Shown one piece after another: positions 43,463 to 50,904 of a stretch of 64,000 nt of DNA. Below the pieces are notes generated by a model that was not told the origin of the DNA, ran no database searches, and saw only the letters and a program-made list of their open reading frames with translations. Each line of letters begins with the position of its first letter. Position 1 is the first letter of the stretch. The translations under genes were made by a program, and so were the position numbers. Location of the stretch: NCBI GenBank assembly GCA_004340125.1, contig SLUK01000001.1:186001-250000 (forward strand), read 5' to 3'. The DNA comes from Harryflintia acetispora. GTDB taxonomy: Bacteria; Bacillota; Clostridia; Oscillospirales; Ruminococcaceae.

Positions 43463-44431
43463 TCAGAATTTCAGAAGTCCATCCAGCAGATCTGCCGCCT
43501 GCTGCAGCTCTTTCTCCGTTGCCTTGCCAGACTCATCCATCCTTTTGGATGTTTCGTGGGTCAGATAATCTTCATAGTTCTGCCGGGTCATCGCTGCTCT
43601 GAAATGGCCCAGCATCTGCGCTACTTCTTCCACTCCCACTCCATTCTGCAATGAAAGGACTGCACAGGTATGCCGGAGGTCCTCAAACCGGATATGGTCC
43701 AGCCCTGCTTCCCGGATAATCTCACTGTGGAACCGACGCACCATCTGGGGTGAGTAGGGTTTCTGGGTCGCCGGATGCATAAACATCAGCGGGCTGCTGG
43801 GGTGCCTGGCATGTTCTTCAAGCAAAAGCTTCACCACTTCCGGGGTCAGGCTGATGGATCTGGTTCCGCCTTTATACTCCACCAGTTCCCGCCGTTCCAT
43901 TGAGCGGCCCTCGGAAATAGTCAGCGTTCGTTTCTTAACATTAAGGTCACTCCATTTCAGGGCAATCAGCTCTCTCTGCCGCAGCCCTGCTGTCAGCGCC
44001 AGCAGGAACATGGGGAGATGGCCGAACCGCTCCGCCGCGTCCAGATAGTCCTCCACTTCTGAGGGCGTCAGCACATTGGCGCTGACCTTCCTGGGTTTCG
44101 GATAGCGGAATGCTCGGGCGGGATTGTCCGTTATCAGGCCATCCCGCATCGCCTGATCCAGACACTGCTGGAGCAGGCGGTGGATATGCCGCATGGTGTG
44201 TTCGCCCAGTCCTGGGTATTCGGGACTCTCCGGGCGGTGACCGCCAAAGTGTTTTCGCTCCTCCAGAAAATCTCCCACCTGTTTTGTAGTTAATTTCTCC
44301 AGTGGTATATCCCCCAAGCCGGGGAGAATGTGGTTTTTGAAGAGATAACCATGAGCTGCGTATGTGGTCGGCCTGCTCTGGTTTTTGTCGTAGACCTCCT
44401 GCCAGTGAACGATGTACTCTTTCAGCGTCAT
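43463..44431 (-). CDS. tyrosine recombinase with His-to-Glu change in the HxxR box
   Basis: A 322-aa recombinase. R151 (AGLRQRE), R253, H276 (LGHF) and nucleophile Y286 (RQNYEDY) are present, but the HxxR box reads EDLR, so the usual His is E250. ATG 44431 follows GGAGGTGGGGAT. It overlaps the preceding shorter recombinase gene by 4 nt (ATGA), so the two proteins are coupled and may act together. It differs from the integrase at 19975 and lies at the other end of the element. Confidence 0.9.
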   Translation of the reverse strand: MTLKEYIVHWQEVYDKNQSRPTTYAAHGYLFKNHILPGLGDIPLEKLTTKQVGDFLEERKHFGGHRPESPEYPGLGEHTMRHIHRLLQQCLDQAMRDGLITDNPARAFRYPKPRKVSANVLTPSEVEDYLDAAERFGHLPMFLLALTAGLRQRELIALKWSDLNVKKRTLTISEGRSMERRELVEYKGGTRSISLTPEVVKLLLEEHARHPSSPLMFMHPATQKPYSPQMVRRFHSEIIREAGLDHIRFEDLRHTCAVLSLQNGVGVEEVAQMLGHFRAAMTRQNYEDYLTHETSKRMDESGKATEKELQQAADLLDGLLKF

Positions 44432-45138
44432 ATCCCCACCTCCATACACTGGCGTTGCAGGTTCCGGAAGGCCACCCACGGCAGGCCGGCCTGTTTCAGT
44501 ATCCGCTTGTGCAGGTAGTAAAACTCGTAGAGCTGATACGGCGCTCCGGTCTTGGGGTTGAGAAACACATAGCAGTCGGTTTTCGGTATCCGTTCCAGAA
44601 GATGCTCCGCCTTGCCGTTTAGCGTCAGCAACCGCTGACCCTTGAGGATGTACCGGCAGCGGATATGAAAATCAGCCCACGACAAGGTGATGAGTTCACA
44701 TTGCCGCAGGCCGCTGGAAAGTCCAGTGTAGATGAGCGGGAGTACGCCAAACTGTTCCGCCGCGTTCAGGTACCGCTGAAGCTGCCCCAGACGCAAAGGG
44801 ACCGTTTTATATTCTTCTGTCTTCGGTTCTTTGCAAAGCCGCACCGGATTGCAGGGAATAAGCTGGTCACGGGCCGCGTCGTCCATGCAGCGCCGCAGGA
44901 GCAGATGGACGCACCAGACGCTTCTGGTGCTCAGTCCCTGGCTCCGCAGGCTGTCATAGAAGCTGGCGACGGTGTTTTCAGTCAGTTCTTCCAGTGGGAT
45001 ACTCCCGATTCCGGGGAGGATGTGGCGGTAGATCAGGTTGCGGTATCCGCCCACGGTGCTGCCGTTCCATCTGCTTTGATTCACACGAAACCAGCGGTCA
45101 CACCACTGGCCTACGGTGTAGCTGTTTCCTTTCTGCAT
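44428..45138 (-). CDS. recombinase-like protein lacking the C-terminal catalytic box
   Basis: A 236-aa paralogue of tyrosine recombinases with a core-binding domain and the first catalytic Arg (R145 in SGLRQCE). It ends where the HxxR box should be (AFRNLQRQC, then stop), with no Tyr nucleophile. It is translationally coupled to the fuller recombinase downstream. The coding frame is clean and ends in an ATGA overlap, which argues for a deliberate short form, perhaps a DNA-binding partner or directionality factor. ATG 45138 follows AAAGGAGGCAACG; the frame's first ATG (45159) precedes that site. Confidence 0.8.
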   Translation of the reverse strand: MQKGNSYTVGQWCDRWFRVNQSRWNGSTVGGYRNLIYRHILPGIGSIPLEELTENTVASFYDSLRSQGLSTRSVWCVHLLLRRCMDDAARDQLIPCNPVRLCKEPKTEEYKTVPLRLGQLQRYLNAAEQFGVLPLIYTGLSSGLRQCELITLSWADFHIRCRYILKGQRLLTLNGKAEHLLERIPKTDCYVFLNPKTGAPYQLYEFYYLHKRILKQAGLPWVAFRNLQRQCMEVGI

Positions 45139-45326
45139 ATCGTTGCCTCCTTTCGGCAACCGAACAATACCACAGAACGAGGGAAATAGCTACTGGAAAG
45201 AACGGAATTCTTTTGGAGTGGAAGCCTTAACTACATTCTAACGATGCTGAACTGCTGATATCATTTGTTGCAATTTGCCTTTTTTGATAGCAGATGATAA
45301 AATGTCTAACAAAAGGAGGTGCTGAT

Positions 45327-46361
45327 ATGCTCGGGCGAAAAGTGAACCACAAGGTTTTTGGATGTGGAACAATTACTGAACTCACAAGTGCGTATCTCAC
45401 CGTCAATTTTGGGGATAGCGAAAAGAAATTTGTCTACCCGGATGCATTTGAAAAATACCTGACGAGTACAGATCCGGAACTTATGGAACAGGTTGATAAA
45501 GATATCCAATCCAAAAAATCTGCCCACTCAAATTCTGTTCTGTCTGCCAATCACCTATCTGCAACACCAACACAGCCGCAGATGCGGTCACAGAAGCATG
45601 CCAAAAAAGTAGAACGCTCTAATATAGCGTTCAAATGCAATTACTGTGATGGAGGGAAAGAGCAGAATCATATAGGATTCCAAGGCGTTTGTTCTGATTC
45701 TATATTAAGATTCAATATTGAGAAAGCCCGCCATGTTTGGTGTTCTTCCGAAGACTCTCCTTGTCGTTGGTACTTAGATGGGGAAATTACCAGAAAAGAA
45801 TTGGAATCTATGATGAGTGGCGGCCATGGCCTGGATTCTGTCTGCTATGAGAGTCATATGCTGCGAGACTGGATGGCAAGCGCTGGGGTTGTCCAGACTG
45901 GGACCGACAAAGGAAAACCAATGCGTCTCTTGAAAGTACAGAAAAACAGTCTCGCGGTTTTGACCACACGAGAACCTAATGCCGCTTCAGACGAATCGCG
46001 GTTTGTTTTTGCAGTATTCCTCGTTGATGAGAGTTATGAAGGTGATAACCGAGATGTAGGTTATGTAACGACAAATTCTGAATGGAAAATTGAACTTGTT
46101 CCAGCAGAAGCTCATAAAATACTTTTTTGGAACTATTACATCAACCGAAACGCTCCACAAAAAATAGTCTTCGGGTCTGGGCTTCATCGGTACTTAACTG
46201 ACGAGCAGGCTGCGCAAATCTTACGGGACATCGTTACTGTCAAGAGCAATCCAAAGGAAAAGGAATTTGCCCAGCGATTTTTCGAGCACTTCTGTAAAAT
46301 CAATGGCATCGATGCAAATGATGTTCCGCCTCCTAATGGTGCTCTGGTGAATAACAATTAA
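45327..46361 (+). CDS. unknown protein with N-terminal Tudor-like domain and Cys-containing middle
   Basis: A 344-aa protein. Residues 1-60 (LGRKVNHKVFGCGTITE, then FGDSEKKFVYPDAFEKYL) look like a small beta-barrel seen at the ends of some helicases and in standalone proteins. A Cys-rich stretch follows (CNYCDGG ... GVCSD ... WCSSEDSPCRWYLDGE), then a mixed alpha/beta region without known motifs. ATG 45327 follows AAAAGGAGGTGCTG. It is the only rightward gene at this end, in AT-rich DNA just inside the right att site. It could be a defence or regulatory cargo; function unknown. Confidence 0.65.
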   Translation: MLGRKVNHKVFGCGTITELTSAYLTVNFGDSEKKFVYPDAFEKYLTSTDPELMEQVDKDIQSKKSAHSNSVLSANHLSATPTQPQMRSQKHAKKVERSNIAFKCNYCDGGKEQNHIGFQGVCSDSILRFNIEKARHVWCSSEDSPCRWYLDGEITRKELESMMSGGHGLDSVCYESHMLRDWMASAGVVQTGTDKGKPMRLLKVQKNSLAVLTTREPNAASDESRFVFAVFLVDESYEGDNRDVGYVTTNSEWKIELVPAEAHKILFWNYYINRNAPQKIVFGSGLHRYLTDEQAAQILRDIVTVKSNPKEKEFAQRFFEHFCKINGIDANDVPPPNGALVNNN

Positions 46362-46416
46362 TTTTCGAAAGTCTCATACGACTGAGATAGTGAACAAAAG
46401 ATGTTATAAGAGCTTT

Positions 46417-46445
46417 ATTCTTTGTTTATGCGGTGCAATTCCTGC
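46417..46445 (-). repeat. 29-nt element repeat, copy 4
   Basis: Read on -, GCAG, GAAT, then CCGCATAAACAAAGAAT. It lies in the noncoding DNA between the last cargo gene and the right att site. Apart from this repeat and the tRNA fragment, nothing else is recognisable in 46362-46654. Confidence 0.75.
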
Positions 46446-46654
46446 GCCGCTCCTCTGAGGTGATTGGTCTGTCATCTCCCCCTCAAACCGGACGGAACAT
46501 CTTTTAATACACAGAATCCCATCCCACACAAATCCCAAAAGGCGAGATTTTTCCTTGAAACAACCAGGGCAAAAGAGTGCCAAAGAGGAAGGGCCGGAGC
46601 AGCGGAAAGGGCCAAAGAGAGCTGTAAATGGCTCCCTGAAGGTTCAGACACACG

Positions 46655-46699
46655 TTTGGGAGCACGATGCCGCAGGTTCAAATCCTGTCACTCGGACCA
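46655..46699 (+). pseudogene. attR and displaced 3' half of the disrupted tRNA-Pro
   Basis: A 45-nt stretch that matches the 3' part of the intact tRNA-Pro (17830-17874) at 43 of 45 positions. It begins with the 8-bp core TTTGGGAG and ends with CGGACCA. Its anticodon arm GCACG pairs perfectly with CGTGC of the 5' half at 17729, not with CCTGC of the intact gene, so these two halves were once one gene. A terminator follows directly. Confidence 0.88.
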
Positions 46700-46702
46700 T
46701 TG

Positions 46703-46734
46703 AAAAGGCCGTCGACTTTTGTCGACGGCTTTTT
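46703..46734 (+). terminator. terminator after the tRNA-Pro 3' half
   Basis: GCCGTCGAC and GTCGACGGC stem, TTTT loop, followed by TTTTT. It presumably ended the original tRNA-Pro transcript. Confidence 0.85.
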
Positions 46735-46779
46735 GCTATGCCTGTATCCATGCGGGTTTGTAGACCGTCAAAGATTGGA

Positions 46780-46824
46780 AAGTCCTATAATTACACTCAA
46801 AAGCTAAATTGAGTGACAGGACTT
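46780..46824. promoter_or_regulatory. inverted repeat overlapping a promoter -35
   Basis: AAGTCCT...CACTCAA and TTGAGTG..AGGACTT form an interrupted dyad. It covers the GTGACA -35 of the following promoter (46813-46841), so it could be an operator or an RNA hairpin. Confidence 0.5.
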
Positions 46825-46841
46825 ACTGACAATGATATAAT
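46813..46841 (+). promoter_or_regulatory. promoter of the HNH-like gene
   Basis: GTGACA (46813-46818) and TATAAT (46836-46841), 17-nt spacer, with TG at the extended -10 position; 49 nt before the start codon. Confidence 0.65.
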
Positions 46842-46889
46842 TAGTACATCTAAAAATGCAAGGCTCATTTAGAAGAGAGGTAACTGACA

Positions 46890-47936
46890 ATGTGCATTTA
46901 CTATGGAGATATGCCTGACTTAACGTACATAAAGCGAGAGCACATTTTCCCGGCAGGTTTGGGCGGTAAAATGATGCTTCCTCAAGGATGTGTTTCTGAT
47001 CAGGCAAATGAACTTTTTTCTCAATGGGAATTGGACTTAATGCGATGCTCCACAATTTCTATAATAAGAGCGATGGAGGGCCCCGGGAAAAGGGGGAGTT
47101 CAAGCCCTTCGAAAGCATCAACAAGTGAAATTTGTATATATGAATCGGATGATAAAACTTTTGAGCTAGGGTACATAAAAGCGGGGAAGCCATATTCTAT
47201 ACCGCAGATAAGAATCAGTACAAATATGGCGGAAACTGAGTTCCATTTTATAACACCCAGGTGTGAAAATGAGCCAGAGGAGATTTTAACTTCGTTCAAA
47301 AATGCTTTGTCAAAATTCTCTGGTAAATTTGTTTCTATCCGTGCATCTGAACTTGGAGTTTCTTCGATAATCGTCGGTACTTGGAGTGGCAAATTTTACG
47401 TTGCGTTTTCCGAATCGCCTCCAACAGTTCAATTTCTAGCTGACCAAATTGCCTTGTTTTGTGAAAAGGCAAAGGTAAAAGAAGTTTTGCAACGGGACAC
47501 TCTCGGAAAATTTGAGTTGCATCTGATGGAAAGTGCGGATTCTTGTCGAGTTTATGCGAAAATAGCATATAATGTACTTGCATACTTTAGAGGAGAAGAG
47601 TTTATCCAAGATATTCGATTCAAAGAAATTCGTAATTGGATTTTGGGGAAATCGGATACCGATAGGTTTGTATCATTGCCAAAAGGGTTTGGTGGTATGA
47701 GAGTTCTTAAATTCCCTGAAAAAGCACACTTTTGCTTCTTTATGCGTAGTGAGGACGGTAAACTCGTGGCTATAGTCTGTCTCTACAGTGCGTTCCTCCA
47801 TACATTTGAATTTGCTGACTGGGACGAAACGTTAGATGCATACGAATTCCCTGGATTTCTTGGTTTAATCTGTGATTGGAAGCAAAAGCAAGAGTATACT
47901 ATGAATGAATGGATAATACATTTACTAAAGAAATGA
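46890..47936 (+). CDS. HNH-like protein with degenerate zinc ligands
   Basis: A 348-aa protein. The N-terminal 60 residues follow the HNH pattern CIxCG...EHIxPxGLGG...VCxxCN, but as CIYYGD...REHIFPAGLGG...VSDQANELFS: the His of EHI and the Asn remain while three of four zinc Cys are lost. The remaining ~280 residues have no motif that I know. It has its own promoter and a terminator (48062-48098). It may be an inactive or divergent nuclease in a defence context. It lies outside the main element, in the AT-rich block before the third tRNA remnant. Confidence 0.65.
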   Translation: MCIYYGDMPDLTYIKREHIFPAGLGGKMMLPQGCVSDQANELFSQWELDLMRCSTISIIRAMEGPGKRGSSSPSKASTSEICIYESDDKTFELGYIKAGKPYSIPQIRISTNMAETEFHFITPRCENEPEEILTSFKNALSKFSGKFVSIRASELGVSSIIVGTWSGKFYVAFSESPPTVQFLADQIALFCEKAKVKEVLQRDTLGKFELHLMESADSCRVYAKIAYNVLAYFRGEEFIQDIRFKEIRNWILGKSDTDRFVSLPKGFGGMRVLKFPEKAHFCFFMRSEDGKLVAIVCLYSAFLHTFEFADWDETLDAYEFPGFLGLICDWKQKQEYTMNEWIIHLLKK

Positions 47937-48061
47937 CACGGGAATATAATGTGTAAATACTGCTTGCCGATTGCCTACAAACCATTGATACAATTTGATT
48001 TTTTCAAATCCTATAATTCCACTCCGACCACTACGAATGACCCTCGAGCGGTCATAACGAC

Positions 48062-48098
48062 AAAAAAGCAGGTTGGTATTTTGCCATCCTGCTTTTTG
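48062..48098 (+). terminator. terminator after the HNH-like gene
   Basis: AAAAAGCAGGTTGG and CCATCCTGCTTTTT form a stem with a TATTTTG loop and a T-run. Confidence 0.8.
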
Positions 48099-48156
48099 TT
48101 TGCCTCCGTTGCATTTTTATGGTATCATTTTATCAAAAGACAAAAGGAGAGATATT

Positions 48157-49104
48157 GTGATTACAAAACAAAACACCAAGATATTTATTGATACCAATAT
48201 CTTTCTTGGGCTTTATAATTCAAACGACTCCGGGAATGTAAAAGCCTTTATGAGAACCCTTTTTAAGAATAAGCAGATTTTAATCACGACCGAGCAATCC
48301 GTAAACGAGTATTTGAGGAATAGGACAAGAATAATCAGCGATTTCAAAAACACCTTTTTCGATCCTACCGCGACTACCCATACATCATCTTTTGTTAGCT
48401 CCTTTTCGGAATACAAGGATTATTTGCGGTGTGTAAAAGAATTAAAAAGCTGTCGCAAAAAAGTTATAGGCAAAATCGACACTGTTCTATCTGATACAAA
48501 GCAAGACTACATCTATGAGAGCTTTGTAAAACTGTGGAAAAGCAATAATACTATACCCACAGCAGATGAGTACATCGACCTTGCAACAAAAAGAAAAACT
48601 CTGGGGAATCCTCCCGGAGGGGATAAATACTCCAGTGGAGACGAAGTTATATGGGAGACCTTGATTAACACATTAAAATGCAATCTAATTATTGTTAGCA
48701 AAGATCGAACATACACTCAGAATAAAGAATTTTTGCAATATGATTATCGTACAAAAACAGGAAGTGAACTCGTAATATGTGATACTGTGTACTTGGCCTT
48801 TTCTATGATTGATATTGAAATGGACCAGCGTGCAATGGAGGCCGAGGACAATATTCGGTGGGTAGATATTATTATTCAGGCGCTTGAACAACTTGGAGGA
48901 AGGGCAACTTTAGCGGAAATTTATGAGGAATGTAAAGATTTAATTGCCCTATTCCATCCGGATAAGTTTAGTAACGCTACAATTGATAGCACTATTCGCA
49001 GGACAATCTACCAACACTCAAGTGATGTAACAGCATACCTTGGAAAAGATGATGTTTTTCATAGGGTTAGCTCCGGCGTATGGGAACTTCGTATAAATAG
49101 CTAA
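48157..49104 (+). CDS. PIN-domain protein (DUF4935-like) with C-terminal winged helix
   Basis: A 315-aa protein. The N-terminal PIN ribonuclease-like domain has IFIDTNIFL (D12), a Glu in EQSVNEYL, and the family stretch NPPGGDKYSSGDEVIWETLI, then IIVSKD, which supply the acidic metal site. The C-terminal ~90 residues (IIQALEQLGGRATLAEIYEECKDL, ending GVWELR) look like a winged-helix DNA-binding domain. GTG 48157 is chosen because AAAGGAGAG lies 7 nt upstream; the longer frame begins inside the preceding terminator. The fusion suggests a DNA-targeted or self-regulated RNase, possibly toxin-like, with no antitoxin next to it. Confidence 0.82.
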   Translation: MITKQNTKIFIDTNIFLGLYNSNDSGNVKAFMRTLFKNKQILITTEQSVNEYLRNRTRIISDFKNTFFDPTATTHTSSFVSSFSEYKDYLRCVKELKSCRKKVIGKIDTVLSDTKQDYIYESFVKLWKSNNTIPTADEYIDLATKRKTLGNPPGGDKYSSGDEVIWETLINTLKCNLIIVSKDRTYTQNKEFLQYDYRTKTGSELVICDTVYLAFSMIDIEMDQRAMEAEDNIRWVDIIIQALEQLGGRATLAEIYEECKDLIALFHPDKFSNATIDSTIRRTIYQHSSDVTAYLGKDDVFHRVSSGVWELRINS

Positions 49105-49314
49105 ATATTTTACTTAGCTCCAATATTCGTCTGCTTGCTGCCGGATGTTTTATTTCATGCGGTTTTACGAGTTTGTCGTTATGAATGCTCGCACCATTCC
49201 CTTTTCGGAAGAACTTGAGTTTTCTTGTTCTTTTGAAAAGGGAATTTTGCTTTTGTTATACACAACTTTTTTATTTCAACAGATGGGAATTTATGCAATT
49301 GGTCACGCGGGCTT

Positions 49315-49641
49315 ATGCCTGGGACCGTCCCTTTAGTTGTCAAGCCAAGTGCATGGCATTCCCTTTTGCTCAAATTAAACAGTCGCAGCGATGATGACTT
49401 TAAAGCGTTTTTATCGTTCCTTAATTTGCGTTTCAGTGAAAATAACCGTAATAGTGATTCGAGGCGTCCTAAAATTTTAGTTGAAGTTCTCGAGCGTAGT
49501 TATGAGTCCGATTTGGCAGATATGGGGATACCCAAATTGTTGTTAAGCCATTTTACTGATTATTATTTTGAAAATGGAAACCATGCTAAACTAGAAGAAC
49601 GGTTTTTAAAAGAAATGCTTCGTAAGCATGGTAAAATATAA
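49315..49641 (+). CDS. short unknown ORF, probably a gene remnant
   Basis: An open frame of 108 codons. From about residue 22 it reads like ordinary protein (DDFKAFLSFLNLRF ... KLEERFLKEMLRKHGK), with charged helices and no known motif. There is no ribosome-binding site before the ATG, and the first ~15 residues look random, so it is probably the 3' end of a truncated gene. The upstream 49105-49314 shows no gene. Confidence 0.35.
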   Translation: MPGTVPLVVKPSAWHSLLLKLNSRSDDDFKAFLSFLNLRFSENNRNSDSRRPKILVEVLERSYESDLADMGIPKLLLSHFTDYYFENGNHAKLEERFLKEMLRKHGKI

Positions 49642-49793
49642 CAAGCTCCTCTATGAAGACCGTTTCCATTCTTCTGAATAAGGACATGAACAAAGCACCT
49701 GTTATCCAAACAAGTGCCTGTCGTATAATATTTGTTTGTTGATAGTCAGTAAACACTGATTTTATGCGAGGGGGTGGAGTTTGTCCTTATGAG

Positions 49794-49806
49794 CACTCGG
49801 ACCACC
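49794..49806 (+). repeat. third tRNA-Pro 3'-end remnant at the island's right edge
   Basis: CACTCGGACCACC is identical to 17864-17876 (acceptor strand, CCA and two more bases of the intact tRNA). It is followed by GC-rich host-like DNA and a tRNA-style terminator, and preceded by AT-rich accessory DNA. It may be the end of the original host gene, displaced by an earlier insertion. Confidence 0.6.
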
Positions 49807-49813
49807 AGGCAAG

Positions 49814-49846
49814 GGCCTGGAGCCAATTCGCGCTCCGGGCCTTTTT
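49814..49846 (+). terminator. terminator at the island's right edge
   Basis: GGCCTGGAGC and GCTCCGGGCC stem followed by TTTTT, 8 nt after the tRNA-Pro 3' remnant. Confidence 0.8.
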
Positions 49847-49918
49847 CTATTTACTGCAAATAAAAACGACTTGTAAAACAAATCGTTTTTATTTTTAATC
49901 GCCATACGTAAGGAAAAA

Positions 49919-50098
49919 TTGTCTGCTCGTTGCCTGAGCGGAGCGATCCAGCGCCTGGATCGGCTTGAGCAGACGCTGTACCATATGGCGATGTTCGCCC
50001 TTGACCGGCCGCCGGTCACCCGCTTCAATCGGGAGTACCTGCTCCCCGCGCTCACTGGGTCCGGACAGCGGTTTGCCAAACATTTGGTGAAACAATAA
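49919..50098 (+). CDS. small ORF or 3' remnant of a host gene
   Basis: From a TTG with AAGG just upstream the frame codes 59 residues (SARCLSGAIQRLDRLEQTLY, then FALDRPPVTRFNREYLLPAL and AKHLVKQ). Composition is host-like (GC-rich, codon third positions G/C). It may be a real small protein or the tail of a gene cut by the island insertion. I do not recognise it. A strong hairpin follows. Confidence 0.4.
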   Translation: MSARCLSGAIQRLDRLEQTLYHMAMFALDRPPVTRFNREYLLPALTGSGQRFAKHLVKQ

Positions 50099-50110
50099 AA
50101 CAACGATTAA

Positions 50111-50137
50111 GGGGGCTGACGGTTTCCGTCAGCCCCC
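50111..50137. terminator. strong hairpin after the small ORF
   Basis: GGGGGCTGACGG and CCGTCAGCCCCC, 12-bp perfect stem with a TTT loop. No T-run follows, so it may be a stability or processing element rather than a simple terminator. The rest of the gap up to 50339 shows nothing else clear. Confidence 0.55.
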
Positions 50138-50339
50138 TAATGATACGCGCTAGAAAAGCCCCCTGCAGTCGGGGGCCCGGCCCGCGGCCGGCAATGCGAG
50201 GACCAGATTGAAGCCTACCCAAATGTCAGCCAAAATCCCGCCGGGTAATTTTGCAGAAATTGGGGCTTGTAGTATAAGCAAGCCCTGCTATACTGGAGAC
50301 ACGGTACCGTAAAAATCAAATCGAAACGAGGAAATTTTT

Positions 50340-50816
50340 ATGGATTTTTTGACAGTCAACCCGATCGGCACGGTGCACGTTTCGGAAAACGGGTTCCAAA
50401 TCGAGCTTTTCCATGCCTATCGCGCAGGGCTTACGGGTCTTGTGGGCTTTGGCCATCTGACAACCCTCTGGTGGTTCAGTGGCTGCGACGACCCGGCCTC
50501 CCGCGCGAGCCTGAGCGAGGAGCACCCTTATGCGAAGGGGCCGCAGAGCCTTGGCGTCTTTGCCACCCGTTCGCCCCGGCGGCCCAATCCGCTCGCACTC
50601 TCCTGTGCCGGAATCATCGGGCTCGACGAGGAAAACGGGGTGATCCGTCTCGATTACCTCGATGCCGACGACGGTAGTCCGGTGCTGGACATAAAGCCCT
50701 ATACCCCCAGCCTGGACCGGGTGGAGCACCCCGCCGTGCCCGTCTGGTGCAGCCATTGGCCGGAGAGCGTGGAGGCGAGCGGGGACTTCGATTGGGAGCG
50801 CGAAATTTCTTGCTAA
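50340..50816 (+). CDS. tRNA (m6t6A37) methyltransferase TrmO-like (TsaA/YaeB family)
   Basis: A 158-aa single-domain SAM-dependent methyltransferase of the TsaA/TrmO beta-barrel family, which adds a methyl group to t6A37 of tRNA-Thr in known members. Visible motifs are PIGTVHVS near the N-terminus, TRSPRRPNPLALS and DGSPVLDIKPYTP. GAGGAAATTTTT precedes the ATG. It lacks the C-terminal domain of enterobacterial TrmO, which is usual for short members. It stands alone just right of the accessory island; the exact substrate is inferred. Confidence 0.88.
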   Translation: MDFLTVNPIGTVHVSENGFQIELFHAYRAGLTGLVGFGHLTTLWWFSGCDDPASRASLSEEHPYAKGPQSLGVFATRSPRRPNPLALSCAGIIGLDEENGVIRLDYLDADDGSPVLDIKPYTPSLDRVEHPAVPVWCSHWPESVEASGDFDWEREISC

Positions 50817-50904
50817 AAATTTTCACGAAATCTGTCACACGCCTCCTCCGGCGCGGTCTAATAAATCGGAAGTATAGACACTGCTTTCAGGAAAGGAATA
50901 AAAA

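Larger units (their letters stand above)
17768..46654. mobile_element. integrative mobilizable element (IME) with type 4 BREX cargo
   Basis: About 28.9 kb between the two halves of a tRNA-Pro gene. It carries integrase, excisionase, MobP-type relaxase, Mob accessory protein, candidate oriT, an HTH protein, a coupled recombinase pair and several decayed backbone genes. No type IV secretion genes are visible, so it would need a helper for transfer. Mobility genes are GC-rich, while the defence cargo (18.1-19.9 and 27.1-42.6 kb) is clearly AT-richer, indicating separate origins. The intact tRNA-Pro near its left end probably arrived with it. Confidence 0.85.

Noticed and set aside
17830..46699. 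Simple model in which the 45-nt repeat (17830-17874 and 46655-46699) is the att pair and the 17799 tRNA is the restored host gene
   Set aside because: It leaves the 17729 half unexplained and gives a mismatched anticodon stem (CCTGC with GCACG) in the ancestral gene, whereas the 17729 half pairs perfectly with 46655-46699. I kept the 8-bp core model as preferred, not proven.
46655..46699. A second functional tRNA-Pro at the right end
   Set aside because: Only the 3' half is present; the sequence to the left (GACACACG) cannot supply D-arm or acceptor 5' strand.
46464..46703. 79-codon open frame across the right att site
   Set aside because: It runs through the tRNA fragment, has no ribosome-binding site and no protein-like features.
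47949..48191. 80-codon open frame between the HNH-like and PIN genes
   Set aside because: It spans an intrinsic terminator and the PIN gene's Shine-Dalgarno sequence.
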